Below are positions 47,276 to 56,861 of a stretch of DNA of 64,000 nt, piece after piece (position 1 is the first letter of the stretch; each line of letters begins with the position of its first letter). The notes beneath the pieces are model-generated. The model did no database searches. It worked only from the letters and a program-made list of their open reading frames with translations, and was not told the origin of the DNA. The translations under genes and the position numbers were made by a program. This stretch comes from Alphaproteobacteria bacterium (lineage in GTDB: Bacteria > Pseudomonadota > Alphaproteobacteria > Kiloniellales > DSM-21159), in contig JAUILQ010000003.1 of NCBI GenBank assembly GCA_030433005.1, positions 81,626 through 145,625 on the forward strand, written 5' to 3'.

Positions 47276-48339
47276 GGCGTCTCCTCCGCGCCGTCGTCGT
47301 CCGGTCCGGCGTCGCCGCCGAGCAGGTCGAACTGCCGGGCGAGATGGCGCGGCGCCTCGAGGCCCAGGTAGCCGAAGCCGCCCTGGGTCAGCATGCGGCC
47401 GCGCGGCGTGCGCTGCAGCAGGCCCTGCTGCAGCAGGTAGGGCTCGATGACCTCCTCGATGACGTCGCGCTGCTCGGACAGGGCGGCGGCCAGAGTCTCG
47501 GCGCCCACCGGGCCGCCGCCGTAGTTCTCGGCCAGGCAGGTGAGATAGCGGCGATCCATGGCGTCGAGGCCCTTGGCGTCGACCTCGAGGCGGCGCAGGG
47601 CGGCGTCGGCGAGCGCGGCGTCGACCGTGCCGGTGCCCTCGACCGCGGCGAAGTCGCGCACCCGGCGCAGCAGCCGGCCGGAGACGCGCGGCGTGCCGCG
47701 GCTGCGCCGGGCGATCTCCAGCGCGCCCTCGGGCGAGAGGTCGAAGCCGAGCAGCCGGGCGCCGCGCGAAACGATGCGCTCGAGCTCGGCGGGCGTGTAA
47801 AACTCCAGGCGCAGCGGAATGCCGAAGCGCTCGCGCAAGGGACGGGTGATCAGGCCGCTGCGCGTCGTCGCGCCGACCAGGGTGAAGGGCGGCAGGTCGA
47901 TGCGCACCGAGCGGGCCGCCGGGCCCTCGCCGATCACCAGGTCCAGCTGGAAGTCCTCCATCGCCGGATAGAGGATCTCCTCGACCGCCGGCGACAGGCG
48001 GTGGATCTCGTCGATGAACAGCACGTCGCGCGGCTGCAGGTTGGTCAGGATCGCCGCCAGGTCGCCGGCGCGCGCGATGACCGGTCCCGAGGTCGCGCGG
48101 AAGCCGACGCCGAGCTCGCGCGCGACGATCTGCGCCAGCGTCGTCTTGCCCAGGCCCGGCGGGCCGAAGAACAGCACGTGGTCGAGCGGTTCGCCGCGCT
48201 GGCGCGCGGCCTCGACGAAGATGCGCAGGTTGGCGCGCAGCCGCTCCTGGCCGACGAAGCTCTCCAGGGACTGCGGGCGCAGCTCGGCGTCGCCGTCCGT
48301 CTCGGCGGTCTCGGCGGAGACCAGGCGGGAGTCGCTCAT
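47272..48339 (-). CDS. ruvB: Holliday junction helicase motor RuvB
   Basis: This 355-residue AAA+ ATPase drives branch migration with RuvA. Walker A is [13 protein letters not shown], Walker B is [10 protein letters not shown], sensor 1 is VGATTRSGL, and the C-terminal winged helix contains [10 protein letters not shown]. It follows ruvA after a short gap made of tandem repeats. Confidence 0.98.
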   Translation of the reverse strand: MSDSRLVSAETAETDGDAELRPQSLESFVGQERLRANLRIFVEAARQRGEPLDHVLFFGPPGLGKTTLAQIVARELGVGFRATSGPVIARAGDLAAILTNLQPRDVLFIDEIHRLSPAVEEILYPAMEDFQLDLVIGEGPAARSVRIDLPPFTLVGATTRSGLITRPLRERFGIPLRLEFYTPAELERIVSRGARLLGFDLSPEGALEIARRSRGTPRVSGRLLRRVRDFAAVEGTGTVDAALADAALRRLEVDAKGLDAMDRRYLTCLAENYGGGPVGAETLAAALSEQRDVIEEVIEPYLLQQGLLQRTPRGRMLTQGGFGYLGLEAPRHLARQFDLLGGDAGPDDDGAEETP

Positions 48340-48340
48340 G

Positions 48341-48392
48341 GCGCCAGCTCGCTCATTGCGCCAGCTCCCCTCACTGCGCCAGCTCCCGGAGC
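48341..48392. repeat. Three tandem 17-18 base units at the ruvA-ruvB junction
   Basis: The unit GCGCCAGCTC followed by CTCATT/CTCACT starts at 48341, 48358 and 48376. On the coding strand each copy reads GAGCTGGCGCA then TGAG or ATGAG. One copy supplies the ruvA end (Glu-Leu-Ala-Gln-stop) and another sits next to the ruvB ATG. It looks like local duplication of the stop/start junction. Confidence 0.75.
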
Positions 48393-49009
48393 CCGCCCTT
48401 GATCAGCTCCTCGAGCGGTGCGTCGCCGCCCAGGCTGCGCGCCGCCTGGGCGACCGCCGAGAAGGCCTCGCCGCGGCGGTAGCCGAGCGCCTCCAGCGCC
48501 GCGACGGCGTCCTCGGCGGCGGCCGCCGCGGCGGCGCCCGGCGCCTCGGGCGACGGCGCCGGCGCCTTGCCGGCCGTCGCGGGCGTCATCTCGGCGGACA
48601 GCGCGATGCGGCCGGCCTTGTCCTTGAGCTCGGCGCAGATGCGCGCCGCCAGCTTCGGACCGACGCCGTTGGCGCGGCTGACCGCCGCCTTGTCCTGGGC
48701 GGCGATGGCCTGGGCCAGCTGCAGCGGCGAGAGCACCGAGAGGATCGCCAGCGCGCTGCGCGAGCCGACGCCCTGGACGGTCGAGAGCAGGCGGAACCAG
48801 TCGCGCTCGGCGACCTCCAGGAAGCCGAAGAGGTGGATGTGGTCCTCGCGCACGTGGGTCTCGATCAGCAGGCTCGCCGCCTCGCCGCGCGGCGGCAGCA
48901 GGCCGAGCGTGCGGGTCGAGGCGAAGACGACGTAGCCGACCCCGCCGACGTCGATCAGGCAGTGCTCCTCGCCGACGCTGTCGATGCGGCCGCTCAGCTT
49001 GCCGATCAT
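48371..49009 (-). CDS. ruvA: Holliday junction-binding protein RuvA
   Basis: This 212-residue protein has the OB-fold opening [20 protein letters not shown], helix-hairpin-helix motifs ([18 protein letters not shown] and [16 protein letters not shown]) and a C-terminal RuvB-binding domain (about 160-205) after an Ala-rich linker. The ATG overlaps the ruvC stop (ATGA). Confidence 0.97.
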   Translation of the reverse strand: MIGKLSGRIDSVGEEHCLIDVGGVGYVVFASTRTLGLLPPRGEAASLLIETHVREDHIHLFGFLEVAERDWFRLLSTVQGVGSRSALAILSVLSPLQLAQAIAAQDKAAVSRANGVGPKLAARICAELKDKAGRIALSAEMTPATAGKAPAPSPEAPGAAAAAAAEDAVAALEALGYRRGEAFSAVAQAARSLGGDAPLEELIKGGLRELAQ

Positions 49010-49539
49010 GCGCCCCTCGCGGCGGCGGGCTTGGCCGCCAGGTTCGAGCGGCCGGCCCCCCAGGCGGTGCGGCTGGCGCTGTGGTGGACGTGGCAGATCG
49101 CCACCGCCAGCGCGTCGGCGGCGTCGGCCGAGGCCTGGCCGGAGCCGGGCAGCAGCACGCCGATCATGGCGGCGACCTGGCTTTTCTCGGCGTGGCCGGT
49201 GCCGACCACCGACTTCTTGACGATCATCGGCAGGTACTGGCTGACAGGCAGGCCGGCCAGCGCCGGCACCAGCAGCGCGACGCCGCGTGCCATGCCGAGC
49301 TTCAGCGTCGACGCGGGATTGCGGTTGGCCAGGGTCTCCTCGACCGCCGCGGCGTCGGGCCGCTGCTCGGCGATGACCGCCTCCAGCGCCGCCTTCAGGG
49401 CGCAGAGCCGCTCGGCCAAGTCCATCTTCTCGTCGGTGCGCAGCACGCCGTGGGCGACGTGGCTGAGGCGGTTGCCCTCGGCCTCGATGACACCCCAGCC
49501 GGTCAGCCGCAGGCCGGGATCCAGCCCGATCACGCGCAT
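49006..49539 (-). CDS. ruvC: Holliday junction resolvase RuvC
   Basis: This 177-residue endonuclease has catalytic acids in [16 protein letters not shown] (Asp7), [10 protein letters not shown] (Glu) and [15 protein letters not shown] (two Asp). Length matches the family. It is first of ruvCAB; yebC lies immediately upstream on the same strand. Confidence 0.97.
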   Translation of the reverse strand: MRVIGLDPGLRLTGWGVIEAEGNRLSHVAHGVLRTDEKMDLAERLCALKAALEAVIAEQRPDAAAVEETLANRNPASTLKLGMARGVALLVPALAGLPVSQYLPMIVKKSVVGTGHAEKSQVAAMIGVLLPGSGQASADAADALAVAICHVHHSASRTAWGAGRSNLAAKPAAARGA

Positions 49540-49574
49540 CGCGTCGCCTCCTGCCGGGCCGCCCCGACCATGGC

Positions 49575-50324
49575 TCAGGCCGTCAGCCGCTCGATCACCT
49601 CGTCGGCGATGTCGAAGTTGGCGACGACCTGCTGGACGTCGTCGTTGTCGTCGAGCACGTCGAGCAGCTTGAACAGGGTCTGGGCCTGCTCCTCCGTCAC
49701 CGGCGAGGTGTTGAGCGGCTTCCAGGTCAGCCGCGCCTCGCGCGGGTCGCCGTACTTCTCGACCAGGGCGTCGCGCACCTCCGAAAAGTCGTCGGGCGCG
49801 CAGACCACCTCGTGCGCCTCGGCGCCCGACTGCACGTCGGTGGCGCCGGCCTCGGCGGCCGCCTCGAACATCGTCTCGGCGTCGGCGACCTCGGCCGGGA
49901 AGACGATCTGGCCGACCTGCTCGAACATGAAGGACACCGAGTTGGTCTCGCCCAGGCTGCCGCCGTGCTTGGAAAAGGCGGCGCGGACCTCCGAGGCGGT
50001 GCGGTTGCGGTTGTCGGTCAGCGCCTCGACGATCACCGCGACGCCGCCGGGGCCGTAGCCCTCGTAGCGCACGGCCTCGTAGTTGTCGGCGCCGTCGCCG
50101 CCGGTCGCCTTCTTGATGGCGCGCTCGATGTTGTCCTTCGGCATGTTCGCCGCGCGCGCCGTGGCGATGGCGCTGCGCAGGGCGGCGTTCATGTTCGGGT
50201 CGGGCAGCCCCTGCTTGGCCGCGACGATGATCTCGCGGGTCAGCTTGGCGAACTGGCTGGCGCGCTTCTTGTCCTGCGCGCCCTTGCGGAACATGATGTT
50301 CTTGAACTGGCTGTGGCCGGCCAT
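49575..50324 (-). CDS. yebC: YebC/PmpR family transcriptional and translational regulator
   Basis: This 249-residue protein has the invariant start [32 protein letters not shown], then the acidic [19 protein letters not shown] and FMFEQVG. YebC proteins bind DNA near target promoters, and recent work on the family also implicates them in translation. Linkage to ruvCAB is conserved in bacteria. Its upstream region carries a 17-base tandem repeat. Confidence 0.96.
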   Translation of the reverse strand: MAGHSQFKNIMFRKGAQDKKRASQFAKLTREIIVAAKQGLPDPNMNAALRSAIATARAANMPKDNIERAIKKATGGDGADNYEAVRYEGYGPGGVAVIVEALTDNRNRTASEVRAAFSKHGGSLGETNSVSFMFEQVGQIVFPAEVADAETMFEAAAEAGATDVQSGAEAHEVVCAPDDFSEVRDALVEKYGDPREARLTWKPLNTSPVTEEQAQTLFKLLDVLDDNDDVQQVVANFDIADEVIERLTA

Positions 50325-50363
50325 GACCTGATCACCCCAAAATCCGGAAGGGCGTGGCGCTAT

Positions 50364-50397
50364 TCATACCACATGTTGGGTCATACCACATGTCGGG
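50364..50397. repeat. Two tandem 17-base repeats upstream of yebC
   Basis: TCATACCACATGT(T/C)GGG occurs twice head to tail (50364-50380 and 50381-50397) with one mismatch, each holding the palindrome ACATGT. They lie 40 bases before the yebC ATG, where a regulator could bind side by side on adjacent turns. The remainder of the gap 50325-50646 holds the CtrA-type box but no gene. Confidence 0.7.
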
Positions 50398-50533
50398 GTA
50401 CGGCGCGACGGACTTGAGGCCACGCCCGGGCTCGTGTCTGATGCTACTGTCGCCAGCGTCGCGCGGCAGCCTTCTAGCAGGGAAGCCCGGGGTTTCGGAA
50501 GCCCCGTCGCCGGCGCGCAGGCGGATCCTGCCG

Positions 50534-50549
50534 TTAACCCTGGCTTAAC
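50534..50549 (+). promoter_or_regulatory. CtrA-type binding site TTAA-N7-TTAAC
   Basis: TTAA at 50534-50537, seven bases, then TTAAC at 50545-50549 match the full CtrA consensus exactly. The site lies 98 bases before the ATG of the 94-residue gene. CtrA controls cell cycle or motility genes in Alphaproteobacteria. In a GC-rich genome a perfect match is unlikely by chance but has not been tested. Confidence 0.6.
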
Positions 50550-50646
50550 CGGCGGCCTGCGAAGCTTGAACGCTCGAAACCGGCCGGCGCCTCGACGCCG
50601 CCCGAGCAGCGACAACCCCGAGCGGCGACAACAAGGAAACCCGTCC

Positions 50647-50931
50647 ATGGCCCTGCCTCGTGAACTCGTCGACGTCATGCAGCTGAGCGGCGCTGCGTCC
50701 GGCACCGAGGCCGCCGACGGCGAGGCGGCGCGCGGCAACCTGCAGGCGGCGGCGGCGCTGGTCGGCGACTTCGCCAGCGAGTGCGCCTCCAAGAACCTCG
50801 ACCGGCTGCTGTCGCTCTGCGAGGCCGGCGATGCGCGGGGCGCCGCCGGCATGGCCGCCGAAGCCTGCGAGCAGGCCGCGCTGCTCGACGGCGAGGTGCG
50901 CCGCTTCCTGAGCACCGCCGGCCGCCTCTGA
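50647..50931 (+). CDS. Small helical protein of unknown function, possible CtrA target
   Basis: This 94-residue, Ala-rich, predicted all-helical protein has two Cys (SECASKN and AEACEQA). The ATG at 50647 follows AAGGAAA. No domain was recognised. Size and composition resemble small chemotaxis or flagellar accessory proteins, but that is speculation prompted by the upstream CtrA-type box. It converges with ymdB. Confidence 0.65.
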   Translation: MALPRELVDVMQLSGAASGTEAADGEAARGNLQAAAALVGDFASECASKNLDRLLSLCEAGDARGAAGMAAEACEQAALLDGEVRRFLSTAGRL

Positions 50932-50959
50932 GCGACCCCGCGGCCTTTCCAAGAGCAGG

Positions 50960-51790
50960 CTAGGCCGTCACGGCCTCGGCCGCCGGCACCTGCTCCTGCA
51001 GGCGCCCGCCGACGCGGAGCGGCTCGACCCGCCGCGCCAGGCCGCTGCGGCCGTCGGTCTCGACGAAGACGCCGCACAGCGTCGCCGGGCCCGCCGCCGC
51101 CGCCATGCGCTCGGTCGGCAGCTTGCGCGTGAAGCGCTGCACCGGCACGACCTTGTCCATGCCGATCACCGAATCGTAGTCGCCGCACATGCCGGCGTCG
51201 CTCTGGTAGGCCGTGCCGCCGGGCAGCACCTGGGCGTCGGCGGTCGGCACGTGGGTGTGGGTGCCGACGACCAGCGAGACGCGGCCGTCGAGGAAGTGGC
51301 CCATGGCCATCTTCTCGCTGGTCGCCTCGGCGTGCAGGTCGACCAGGATGAAGTCGGCGGTGGCACCCAGGCGGTGGCGGGTCAGCTCGCGCTCGACGCA
51401 GGCGAAGGGATCGTCGAGCGGGTCCATGAACAGGCGGCCCATCAGGTTGAGGACCAGCACCTTGCGGCCCTGGGCGGTCTGGAACACCGCGGCCCCCCGG
51501 CCCGGCGTGCCGGCCGGGTAGTTGTGCGGGCGCAGCAGACGCGGCTCGCGCTCGATGTAGGACAGCGCCTCCTTCTGGTCCCAGGAGTGGTTGCCGCCGG
51601 TCACCACGTCGACGCCGGCCTCGAACAGCTCGCCGCAGATCTTCTCGGTGACGCCGAAGCCGCCGGCCGCGTTCTCCGCATTGGCGACGACGAAGTCGAG
51701 GCCGAGCGCGCGGCGCAGGCCGGGCAGGCGCTCGCTCACGACCTGGCGGCCGGACCGCCCGACGATGTCGCCGATGAAGAGAAACCGCAT
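50960..51790 (-). CDS. YmdB family metallophosphoesterase
   Basis: This 276-residue calcineurin-like phosphoesterase of the TIGR00282/YmdB family has metal ligands in FIGDIVGRSGR, ANAENAAGG, TGGNHSWDQKE, VDLHAEATSEK and VGTHTHVPTAD. YmdB of Bacillus is a 2',3'-cyclic nucleotide phosphodiesterase. It lies downstream of the 5-formyl-THF cyclo-ligase, the usual order in Alphaproteobacteria. Confidence 0.93.
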   Translation of the reverse strand: MRFLFIGDIVGRSGRQVVSERLPGLRRALGLDFVVANAENAAGGFGVTEKICGELFEAGVDVVTGGNHSWDQKEALSYIEREPRLLRPHNYPAGTPGRGAAVFQTAQGRKVLVLNLMGRLFMDPLDDPFACVERELTRHRLGATADFILVDLHAEATSEKMAMGHFLDGRVSLVVGTHTHVPTADAQVLPGGTAYQSDAGMCGDYDSVIGMDKVVPVQRFTRKLPTERMAAAAGPATLCGVFVETDGRSGLARRVEPLRVGGRLQEQVPAAEAVTA

Positions 51791-51820
51791 GACCGCTCCC
51801 GTGCGCTCCGTTTGTCCAGT

Positions 51821-52444
51821 CTAAGAATGCGTCCCGGAGTGCCGCTCCGGGGTGCCGAAGGCGCGGGCGCCCGCCTCGGTCACGATCCAGTCGAGTCGTT
51901 CGTCGGTCGTCTCGCGCGGCACCCGCTCCAGGCGCTGCGCCGCGTAGGCGACGCCGACCGCGAGCACCGGCCCGGCGGCGCGCAGCGCGGCCAGCGTGCG
52001 GTCGTAGAAGCCGCCGCCGTAGCCGAGCCGGTAGCCGGCGTCGTCGTAGGCGACCAGCGGCACCAGCAGCACCGACGGCGTCAGCTCGGCGGCCGAAGCA
52101 GGCGGCTCCCGAGTGCCGAAGCGCGCCGGCTCCAGCACCGTGCCCGGCAGCCACGCGCGAAAGCGCAGCGGCCGGTCGCGGCCTTCCATCACCGGCAGGC
52201 AGATCCGGTGGCCGACGTTGGCCAGGGCCGCCATCGCCGGCCGCGGGTCCAGCTCGCCGCGCATCGGCCAGTAGGCCGAGACCACGGCGCCGGCCGGCAG
52301 CGGCAGCTGCCAGAGCGCCGACGCCAGCCGCTCGCCGGCGCCGGGATCGGCGGCGAAGGCCGCGTCGCGCCGGGCCAGCGCCTGCGCCCGCAGGCGCTGC
52401 TTCTCGGCCGGCGCGGTTGCGGCCGAAGGGGAACCGGAAGACAT
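51821..52444 (-). CDS. 5-formyltetrahydrofolate cyclo-ligase
   Basis: This 207-residue enzyme converts 5-formyl-THF to methenyl-THF with ATP. EKQRLRAQALARRDA, YWPMRGELDPRP and the ATP-binding LGYGGGFYDRTLA are the family motifs. The ATG at 52444 places the conserved start correctly; an in-frame ATG at 52480 would fall in the presumed 6S RNA. The order zapA-6S RNA-cyclo-ligase is conserved widely in Proteobacteria. Confidence 0.93.
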   Translation of the reverse strand: MSSGSPSAATAPAEKQRLRAQALARRDAAFAADPGAGERLASALWQLPLPAGAVVSAYWPMRGELDPRPAMAALANVGHRICLPVMEGRDRPLRFRAWLPGTVLEPARFGTREPPASAAELTPSVLLVPLVAYDDAGYRLGYGGGFYDRTLAALRAAGPVLAVGVAYAAQRLERVPRETTDERLDWIVTEAGARAFGTPERHSGTHS

Positions 52445-52449
52445 CGAGG

Positions 52450-52625
52450 GGAGCCGCGGTGGCCGTTGGTCTATGGTCATCCTCTGTGGCCTGTCAGAGA
52501 CAGGTGGGCGCCGTATTGCCGAGACCACGGTCCCGACAGGGACAGCTCCCAAGAGGTTCGTATTGGCCCCAGGGATCGACGGAACCTGACGCACCCCGCA
52601 GCCCGTCCCTCGTCGGCTAGTGCCG
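52450..52625 (-). ncRNA. ssrS: Probable 6S RNA (position and fold)
   Basis: The 192-base gap between zapA and the 5-formyl-THF cyclo-ligase gene is the classical site of ssrS. Its minus-strand RNA can fold into a long-range stem, CAGGU-U-CCGU (52588-52579) with ACGG-CGCCC-ACCUG (52514-52501). Nested hairpins include GUCCC/GGGAC (52543-52539 with 52534-52530), and CCUGUC/GACAGG (52504-52499 with 52495-52490) is an alternative. 6S RNA sequesters sigma70 RNA polymerase. Ends are approximate. Confidence 0.6.
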
Positions 52626-52636
52626 AACCGGAATAG

Positions 52637-52993
52637 TTAGGCTTCGGCCAGCTTGCGGGCAAGGGTCTCGATGCGCACGGCCGCCTCGTCGAGCGAGCGC
52701 GTCGCCAGCTTCTCCTCGTCGCGGGCCTGCTGCTCCGTCGCCCGTCCGGCCTGCTCCCTGGCTTGCTCCTCGGCCCGTCCGGCCAGACGCTGCTTGGCGT
52801 CGAACAGCTCGTCGGCGACCAGCAGCCCGGCGATGACCAGCAGCCGGCCTTCGCCGACCTGGCCGACCGCGCCGGCCAGTTCGCGCACCCGGCTGTCGAA
52901 GTAGGCGCCGACCTCCTTCAGGTGCTCCTCCTGGCCGTCGTCGCAGGTGATCTCGTAGTTCCGGCCGTTGATGCGCAGCGCGACCTGGCCCAA
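52637..52993 (-). CDS. zapA: Cell division protein ZapA
   Basis: This 118-residue FtsZ-associated protein has the family start MGQVALRINGRNYEITCDDGQEEHL, FDSRV and a long C-terminal coiled coil rich in Glu, Ala and Gln. It bundles FtsZ at the division site. It lies directly downstream of the DUF4164 coiled-coil gene (3-base gap). Confidence 0.93.
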   Translation of the reverse strand: MGQVALRINGRNYEITCDDGQEEHLKEVGAYFDSRVRELAGAVGQVGEGRLLVIAGLLVADELFDAKQRLAGRAEEQAREQAGRATEQQARDEEKLATRSLDEAAVRIETLARKLAEA

Positions 52994-52996
52994 GGA

Positions 52997-53212
52997 TCAG
53001 GCCTCCTTCATGATGCGTTCGAGCTCGGCGATCGTGCGGTCGAGCCGCTCGGCCGCCTCGCCGGCGAGCGCCTGCAGCCGCTCGTTCTCGCTGCGCGCCG
53101 CGGCGATCGCGCCGCGCAGCTCCTCGGTCTCGGCGGCGCGCTCGGCCAGCGCCGCCTCCAGCCGGCCGAGCGCGGCGTCGAGTCTCTCGCTGCTTTCCTG
53201 CAAAGCCGACAC
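52997..53212 (-). CDS. DUF4164 coiled-coil protein
   Basis: This 71-residue, almost entirely coiled-coil protein reads SERLDAALGRLEAALAERAA, then ELRGAIAAARSENERLQAL. DUF4164 genes regularly precede zapA in Alphaproteobacteria and may take part in Z-ring assembly; function is unproven. Confidence 0.85.
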   Translation of the reverse strand: MSALQESSERLDAALGRLEAALAERAAETEELRGAIAAARSENERLQALAGEAAERLDRTIAELERIMKEA

Positions 53213-53462
53213 GGGCGGCGCTACCTCGCTGCATGGAGCCGGGCGCCGCCGTGCCGGGCAGGGCGCAGCGGCGGCAAACCGGGAAAAACCGAAGGTAAGC
53301 GGTGCGCTCGCCGCCGGTCAATCGCCGGTCCATCGCCGGGCCTCGCCGGCCGCGCGCGCAAGTCTCGCATGACCGCCATATGCCGGTTGACCCTGCCGGG
53401 GGGCGGCGGCATTGTGCGCGCCCGTACAGCGCCGATGGCCGAGCGCTCCCGCGACCCTGCGG

Positions 53463-53583
53463 TCCCTCTTCCGGAACGGTCCCGGCCCGGGCCCGTCCCG
53501 GACCTGCCTGCCGGGGTCGGCGCGGGTGCCGCCTGTCGGCGATCCTCGTTGGCCGTCGTCGCCTGTCGCTCCCTCTTCCGGAA
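53463..53583. repeat. 14-base direct repeats upstream of transketolase
   Basis: TCCCTCTTCCGGAA occurs at 53463-53476 and again at 53570-53583, 107 bases apart. They lie in the 382-base divergent gap (53213-53594) between the zapA group and tkt. The second copy ends 11 bases before the tkt start. No gene is visible in the gap; it must hold promoters for both directions. Confidence 0.5.
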
Positions 53584-53594
53584 AGTACCACAGC

Positions 53595-55643
53595 GTGGAT
53601 CACAAGGACGTCTCTTCGCCCGTTGCTGCGCCGTCGGCCGCCGAGGCGGGCGCTCACGCCCCTGGCGACGACACCGCGCACGGCGATCTCGCCAACGCCA
53701 TCCGCTTCCTGGCCATGGACGCGGTCGAGCAGGCCAAGTCCGGCCATCCGGGCATGCCGATGGGCATGGCCGACGTCGCGACGGTGCTCTACCGGGACTT
53801 CCTGCGCTTCGACGCGGCGGCTCCCGACTGGCCGGACCGCGACCGCTTCGTGCTGTCGGCCGGCCACGGCTCCATGCTGCTCTATGCGCTGCTCTACCTG
53901 ACCGGCTATCCGGACATGCCGGTCGAGGAGCTCAAGCGCTTCCGCCAGCTCGGCAGCAAGACCCCCGGCCACCCCGAGTTCGACCGCGCCGGCGGGATCG
54001 AGACGACGACCGGCCCGCTCGGCCAGGGCTTCGGCAACGCCGTCGGCATGGCGCTGGCCGAGCGCCTGCTCGCCGCCCGCTTCGGCGACGGCCTGGTCGA
54101 CCACTGGACCTACGTGATCGCCGGCGACGGCTGCCTGATGGAGGGCATCAGCCACGAGGCGGCCTCGCTGGCCGGTCACCTCCGGCTCGGCAAGCTGGTC
54201 GTGCTCTACGACGACAACGAGATCTCGATCGACGGCCCCACCTCGCTGGCGCTGTCCGACGACGCGCTCGGGCGCTTCGACGCCTACCACTGGCACACCC
54301 AGCGCATCGACGGCCACGACCCGGCGGCGATCCGCAAGGCGATCGAGGCGGCGCGCGCCGACCAGCGGCCCTCGCTGATCGCCTGCCGCACGCGCATCGG
54401 GTTCGGCGCGCCGACCAAGGAGGGCACCGCGGCGACCCACGGCGCACCGCTCGGCGCCGAGGAGATCGCCGGTGCCCGCGAGAAGCTCGGCTGGCCGCAC
54501 GCCGCCTTCGAGGTACCCGAGCCGGTGCTCTCCGGCTGGCGCGCGATCGGCGCCCGGGGCCAGGCCGCCCACGCCGCCTGGCGCGAGCGCCTCGCCGCCG
54601 TCGCCGAGGACGACCGCCGGGAGTTCGAGCGGCGCCAGGCCGGCGAGCTGCCGGGCGACCTGGAGGCCGCCTTCGCGCAGCTCAAGGCCGAGATCGACGC
54701 CGAGCGCCCGACCCTGGCGACCCGCCAGTCGTCGCAGCGCGCCATCGAGGCGATCGCCGGGCTGATGCCCGAGCTGCTCGGCGGCTCGGCCGACCTGACC
54801 GGCTCCAACAACACCAAGGCCAAGGCGCAGCAGCCGGTCGCGGCGCCGGACTATTCCGGCAGCTACGTCCACTACGGCGTGCGCGAGCACGCCATGGCGG
54901 CGGCGATGAACGGGCTGTCGCTGCACGGCGGCTTCCGGCCCTACGGCGGCACCTTCCTGGTGTTCACCGACTACTGCCGGCCCTCGATCCGCCTGTCGGC
55001 GCTGATGAAGCAGCCGGTCGTCTACGTCATGACCCATGACTCGATCGGCCTGGGCGAGGACGGCCCGACGCACCAGCCGGTCGAGCACCTGGCGGCGCTG
55101 CGCGCGATCCCCAACCTGCGGGTCATGCGCCCGGCCGACACCATGGAGACCGCCGAGTGCTGGCAGCTGGCGCTGGAGCGCCGGGACGGCCCCTCGGTGC
55201 TGTCGCTGACCCGCCAGGCGCTGCCGACCGTGCGCGGCGGTGCCGGCGACGAGAACTGGTGCCGCTACGGCGCCTACATCCTGACGCCGGCGCACGCCGC
55301 CCGCCAGGTCACGCTGATCGCCAGCGGCTCCGAGGTCGCGGTCGCGCTGAAGGCCCAGGAGCAGCTGCGCGAACTCGACATCGCCGCCAGCGTCATCTCG
55401 ATGCCCTGCTGGGACCTCTTCGCCGAGCAGCCGAGCAGCTATCGCGACGAGGTGCTCTATCCGGGCAGCCTGCAGGTCGCCATCGAGGCCGGGGTGCCGT
55501 TCGGCTGGGAGCGCTGGATCGGCCTCGACGGCGTCATGGTCGGCATGAAGGGCTTCGGCGCCTCGGCGCCGCACGGCGCGCTCTACGAGCATTTCGGCCT
55601 GACGCCGGAGGCCGTGGTCGCGGCGGTCCGCGCGAACCTCTGA
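53595..55643 (+). CDS. tkt: Transketolase
   Basis: This 682-residue thiamine-diphosphate enzyme of the pentose phosphate pathway has [19 protein letters not shown], the cofactor motif Gly-Asp-Gly in [16 protein letters not shown] through NNxN-like [32 protein letters not shown] and [14 protein letters not shown]. The GTG at 53595 is the only start that keeps the conserved N-terminus. It heads a cluster with gap, an unknown gene, a class I aldolase and a ThiE-like gene. Confidence 0.96.
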   Translation: MDHKDVSSPVAAPSAAEAGAHAPGDDTAHGDLANAIRFLAMDAVEQAKSGHPGMPMGMADVATVLYRDFLRFDAAAPDWPDRDRFVLSAGHGSMLLYALLYLTGYPDMPVEELKRFRQLGSKTPGHPEFDRAGGIETTTGPLGQGFGNAVGMALAERLLAARFGDGLVDHWTYVIAGDGCLMEGISHEAASLAGHLRLGKLVVLYDDNEISIDGPTSLALSDDALGRFDAYHWHTQRIDGHDPAAIRKAIEAARADQRPSLIACRTRIGFGAPTKEGTAATHGAPLGAEEIAGAREKLGWPHAAFEVPEPVLSGWRAIGARGQAAHAAWRERLAAVAEDDRREFERRQAGELPGDLEAAFAQLKAEIDAERPTLATRQSSQRAIEAIAGLMPELLGGSADLTGSNNTKAKAQQPVAAPDYSGSYVHYGVREHAMAAAMNGLSLHGGFRPYGGTFLVFTDYCRPSIRLSALMKQPVVYVMTHDSIGLGEDGPTHQPVEHLAALRAIPNLRVMRPADTMETAECWQLALERRDGPSVLSLTRQALPTVRGGAGDENWCRYGAYILTPAHAARQVTLIASGSEVAVALKAQEQLRELDIAASVISMPCWDLFAEQPSSYRDEVLYPGSLQVAIEAGVPFGWERWIGLDGVMVGMKGFGASAPHGALYEHFGLTPEAVVAAVRANL

Positions 55644-55772
55644 CAGCGGGCAGCGTTTTCCGGCCGCCGGCGGGCCGGTCCGCGCGTCGCCCGGGGTCGC
55701 CGGGGGGAATTCTGTCGTGGCGCCGCCCGCCGGGGACGGACGCCAGCCATTGCTGAAGGAGGAAGGATCACC

Positions 55773-56783
55773 ATGCCCGTTCGCGTCGGTATCAACGGTT
55801 TCGGTCGCATCGGCCGCCTCGTGCTGCGCGCCGCCTTCGAGGCGAAGCGCACGGACATCGAGTTCGTCGCGATCAACGACCTGGGCAAGCCGTCCGACAA
55901 CGCGCACCTGCTGACCTACGACTCGGTCCACGGGCGCTATCCCGGCACGGTCGACGCCAGCGACGACGCGATCATCGTCGACGGCCACCGGATCCAGTCG
56001 CTGTCCGAGCGCGACCCGGCCAAGCTGCCCTGGGGCGAGCTCGGCGTCGACATCGTGCTGGAGTGCACCGGCATCTTCGCCGACAAGGAGAAGGCCAGCA
56101 CGCACCTCAAGGGCGGCGCCAAGAAGGTCCTGGTCTCGGCACCGGCGAGCGGGGCCGACCTGACGGTCGTCTACGGCGTCAACGACGACAAGCTGTCGGC
56201 GGAGCAGACCGTCGTCTCGAATGCCAGCTGCACGACCAACTGCCTGGCGCCGGTCGCCCACGTGCTGCACCAGGCCGTCGGCATCGAGCGCGGCTTCATG
56301 ACCACCATCCACTCCTATACCGGCGACCAGCGCACGGTCGACACGCTGCACAAGGACCCGCACCGGGCGCGTGCCGCCGCGGTCTCGATCATCCCGACCT
56401 CGACCGGCGCCGCGCGCGCCGTCGGCCTGGTGCTGCCGGAGCTCAAGGGCAAGCTCGACGGCGTCGCCATGCGCGTGCCGACGCCGAACGTCAGCCTCGT
56501 CGACCTGAAGTTCGACGCCGGGCGCGAGACCACGGCCGAGGAGATCAACGCGGCGATCGAGAAGGCCGCGGGCAGCGGCCGCCTGCAGGGCATCCTGGAG
56601 GTCAACCGCGCGCCGCTGGTCTCGGTCGACTTCAACCACTCCTCGGCCAGCTCGGTCTTCGATCTCGCCGGCACCCAGGTCGTCGACGGCCGGCTGGTCC
56701 GGGTGATGAGCTGGTACGACAACGAATGGGGCTTCTCCAACCGCATGAGCGACACCGCCGTCGCCTGGGGCAAGCTGCTCTAG
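55773..56783 (+). CDS. gap: Glyceraldehyde-3-phosphate dehydrogenase
   Basis: This 336-residue enzyme has the NAD motif [10 protein letters not shown], the acidic NAD-selecting Asp36 (AINDLGKP), catalytic Cys153 in [12 protein letters not shown] and the C-terminal [24 protein letters not shown] lies before the ATG. It sits between tkt and the aldolase cluster. Confidence 0.97.
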   Translation: MPVRVGINGFGRIGRLVLRAAFEAKRTDIEFVAINDLGKPSDNAHLLTYDSVHGRYPGTVDASDDAIIVDGHRIQSLSERDPAKLPWGELGVDIVLECTGIFADKEKASTHLKGGAKKVLVSAPASGADLTVVYGVNDDKLSAEQTVVSNASCTTNCLAPVAHVLHQAVGIERGFMTTIHSYTGDQRTVDTLHKDPHRARAAAVSIIPTSTGAARAVGLVLPELKGKLDGVAMRVPTPNVSLVDLKFDAGRETTAEEINAAIEKAAGSGRLQGILEVNRAPLVSVDFNHSSASSVFDLAGTQVVDGRLVRVMSWYDNEWGFSNRMSDTAVAWGKLL

Positions 56784-56861
56784 GCGGCTCCCGGGTCCGG
56801 GCGCGTCGCTGGCGGCGCGCGGCGGCGGACGGCGGCCGCCGCGCGCGCTAGCCTGTCGGAC

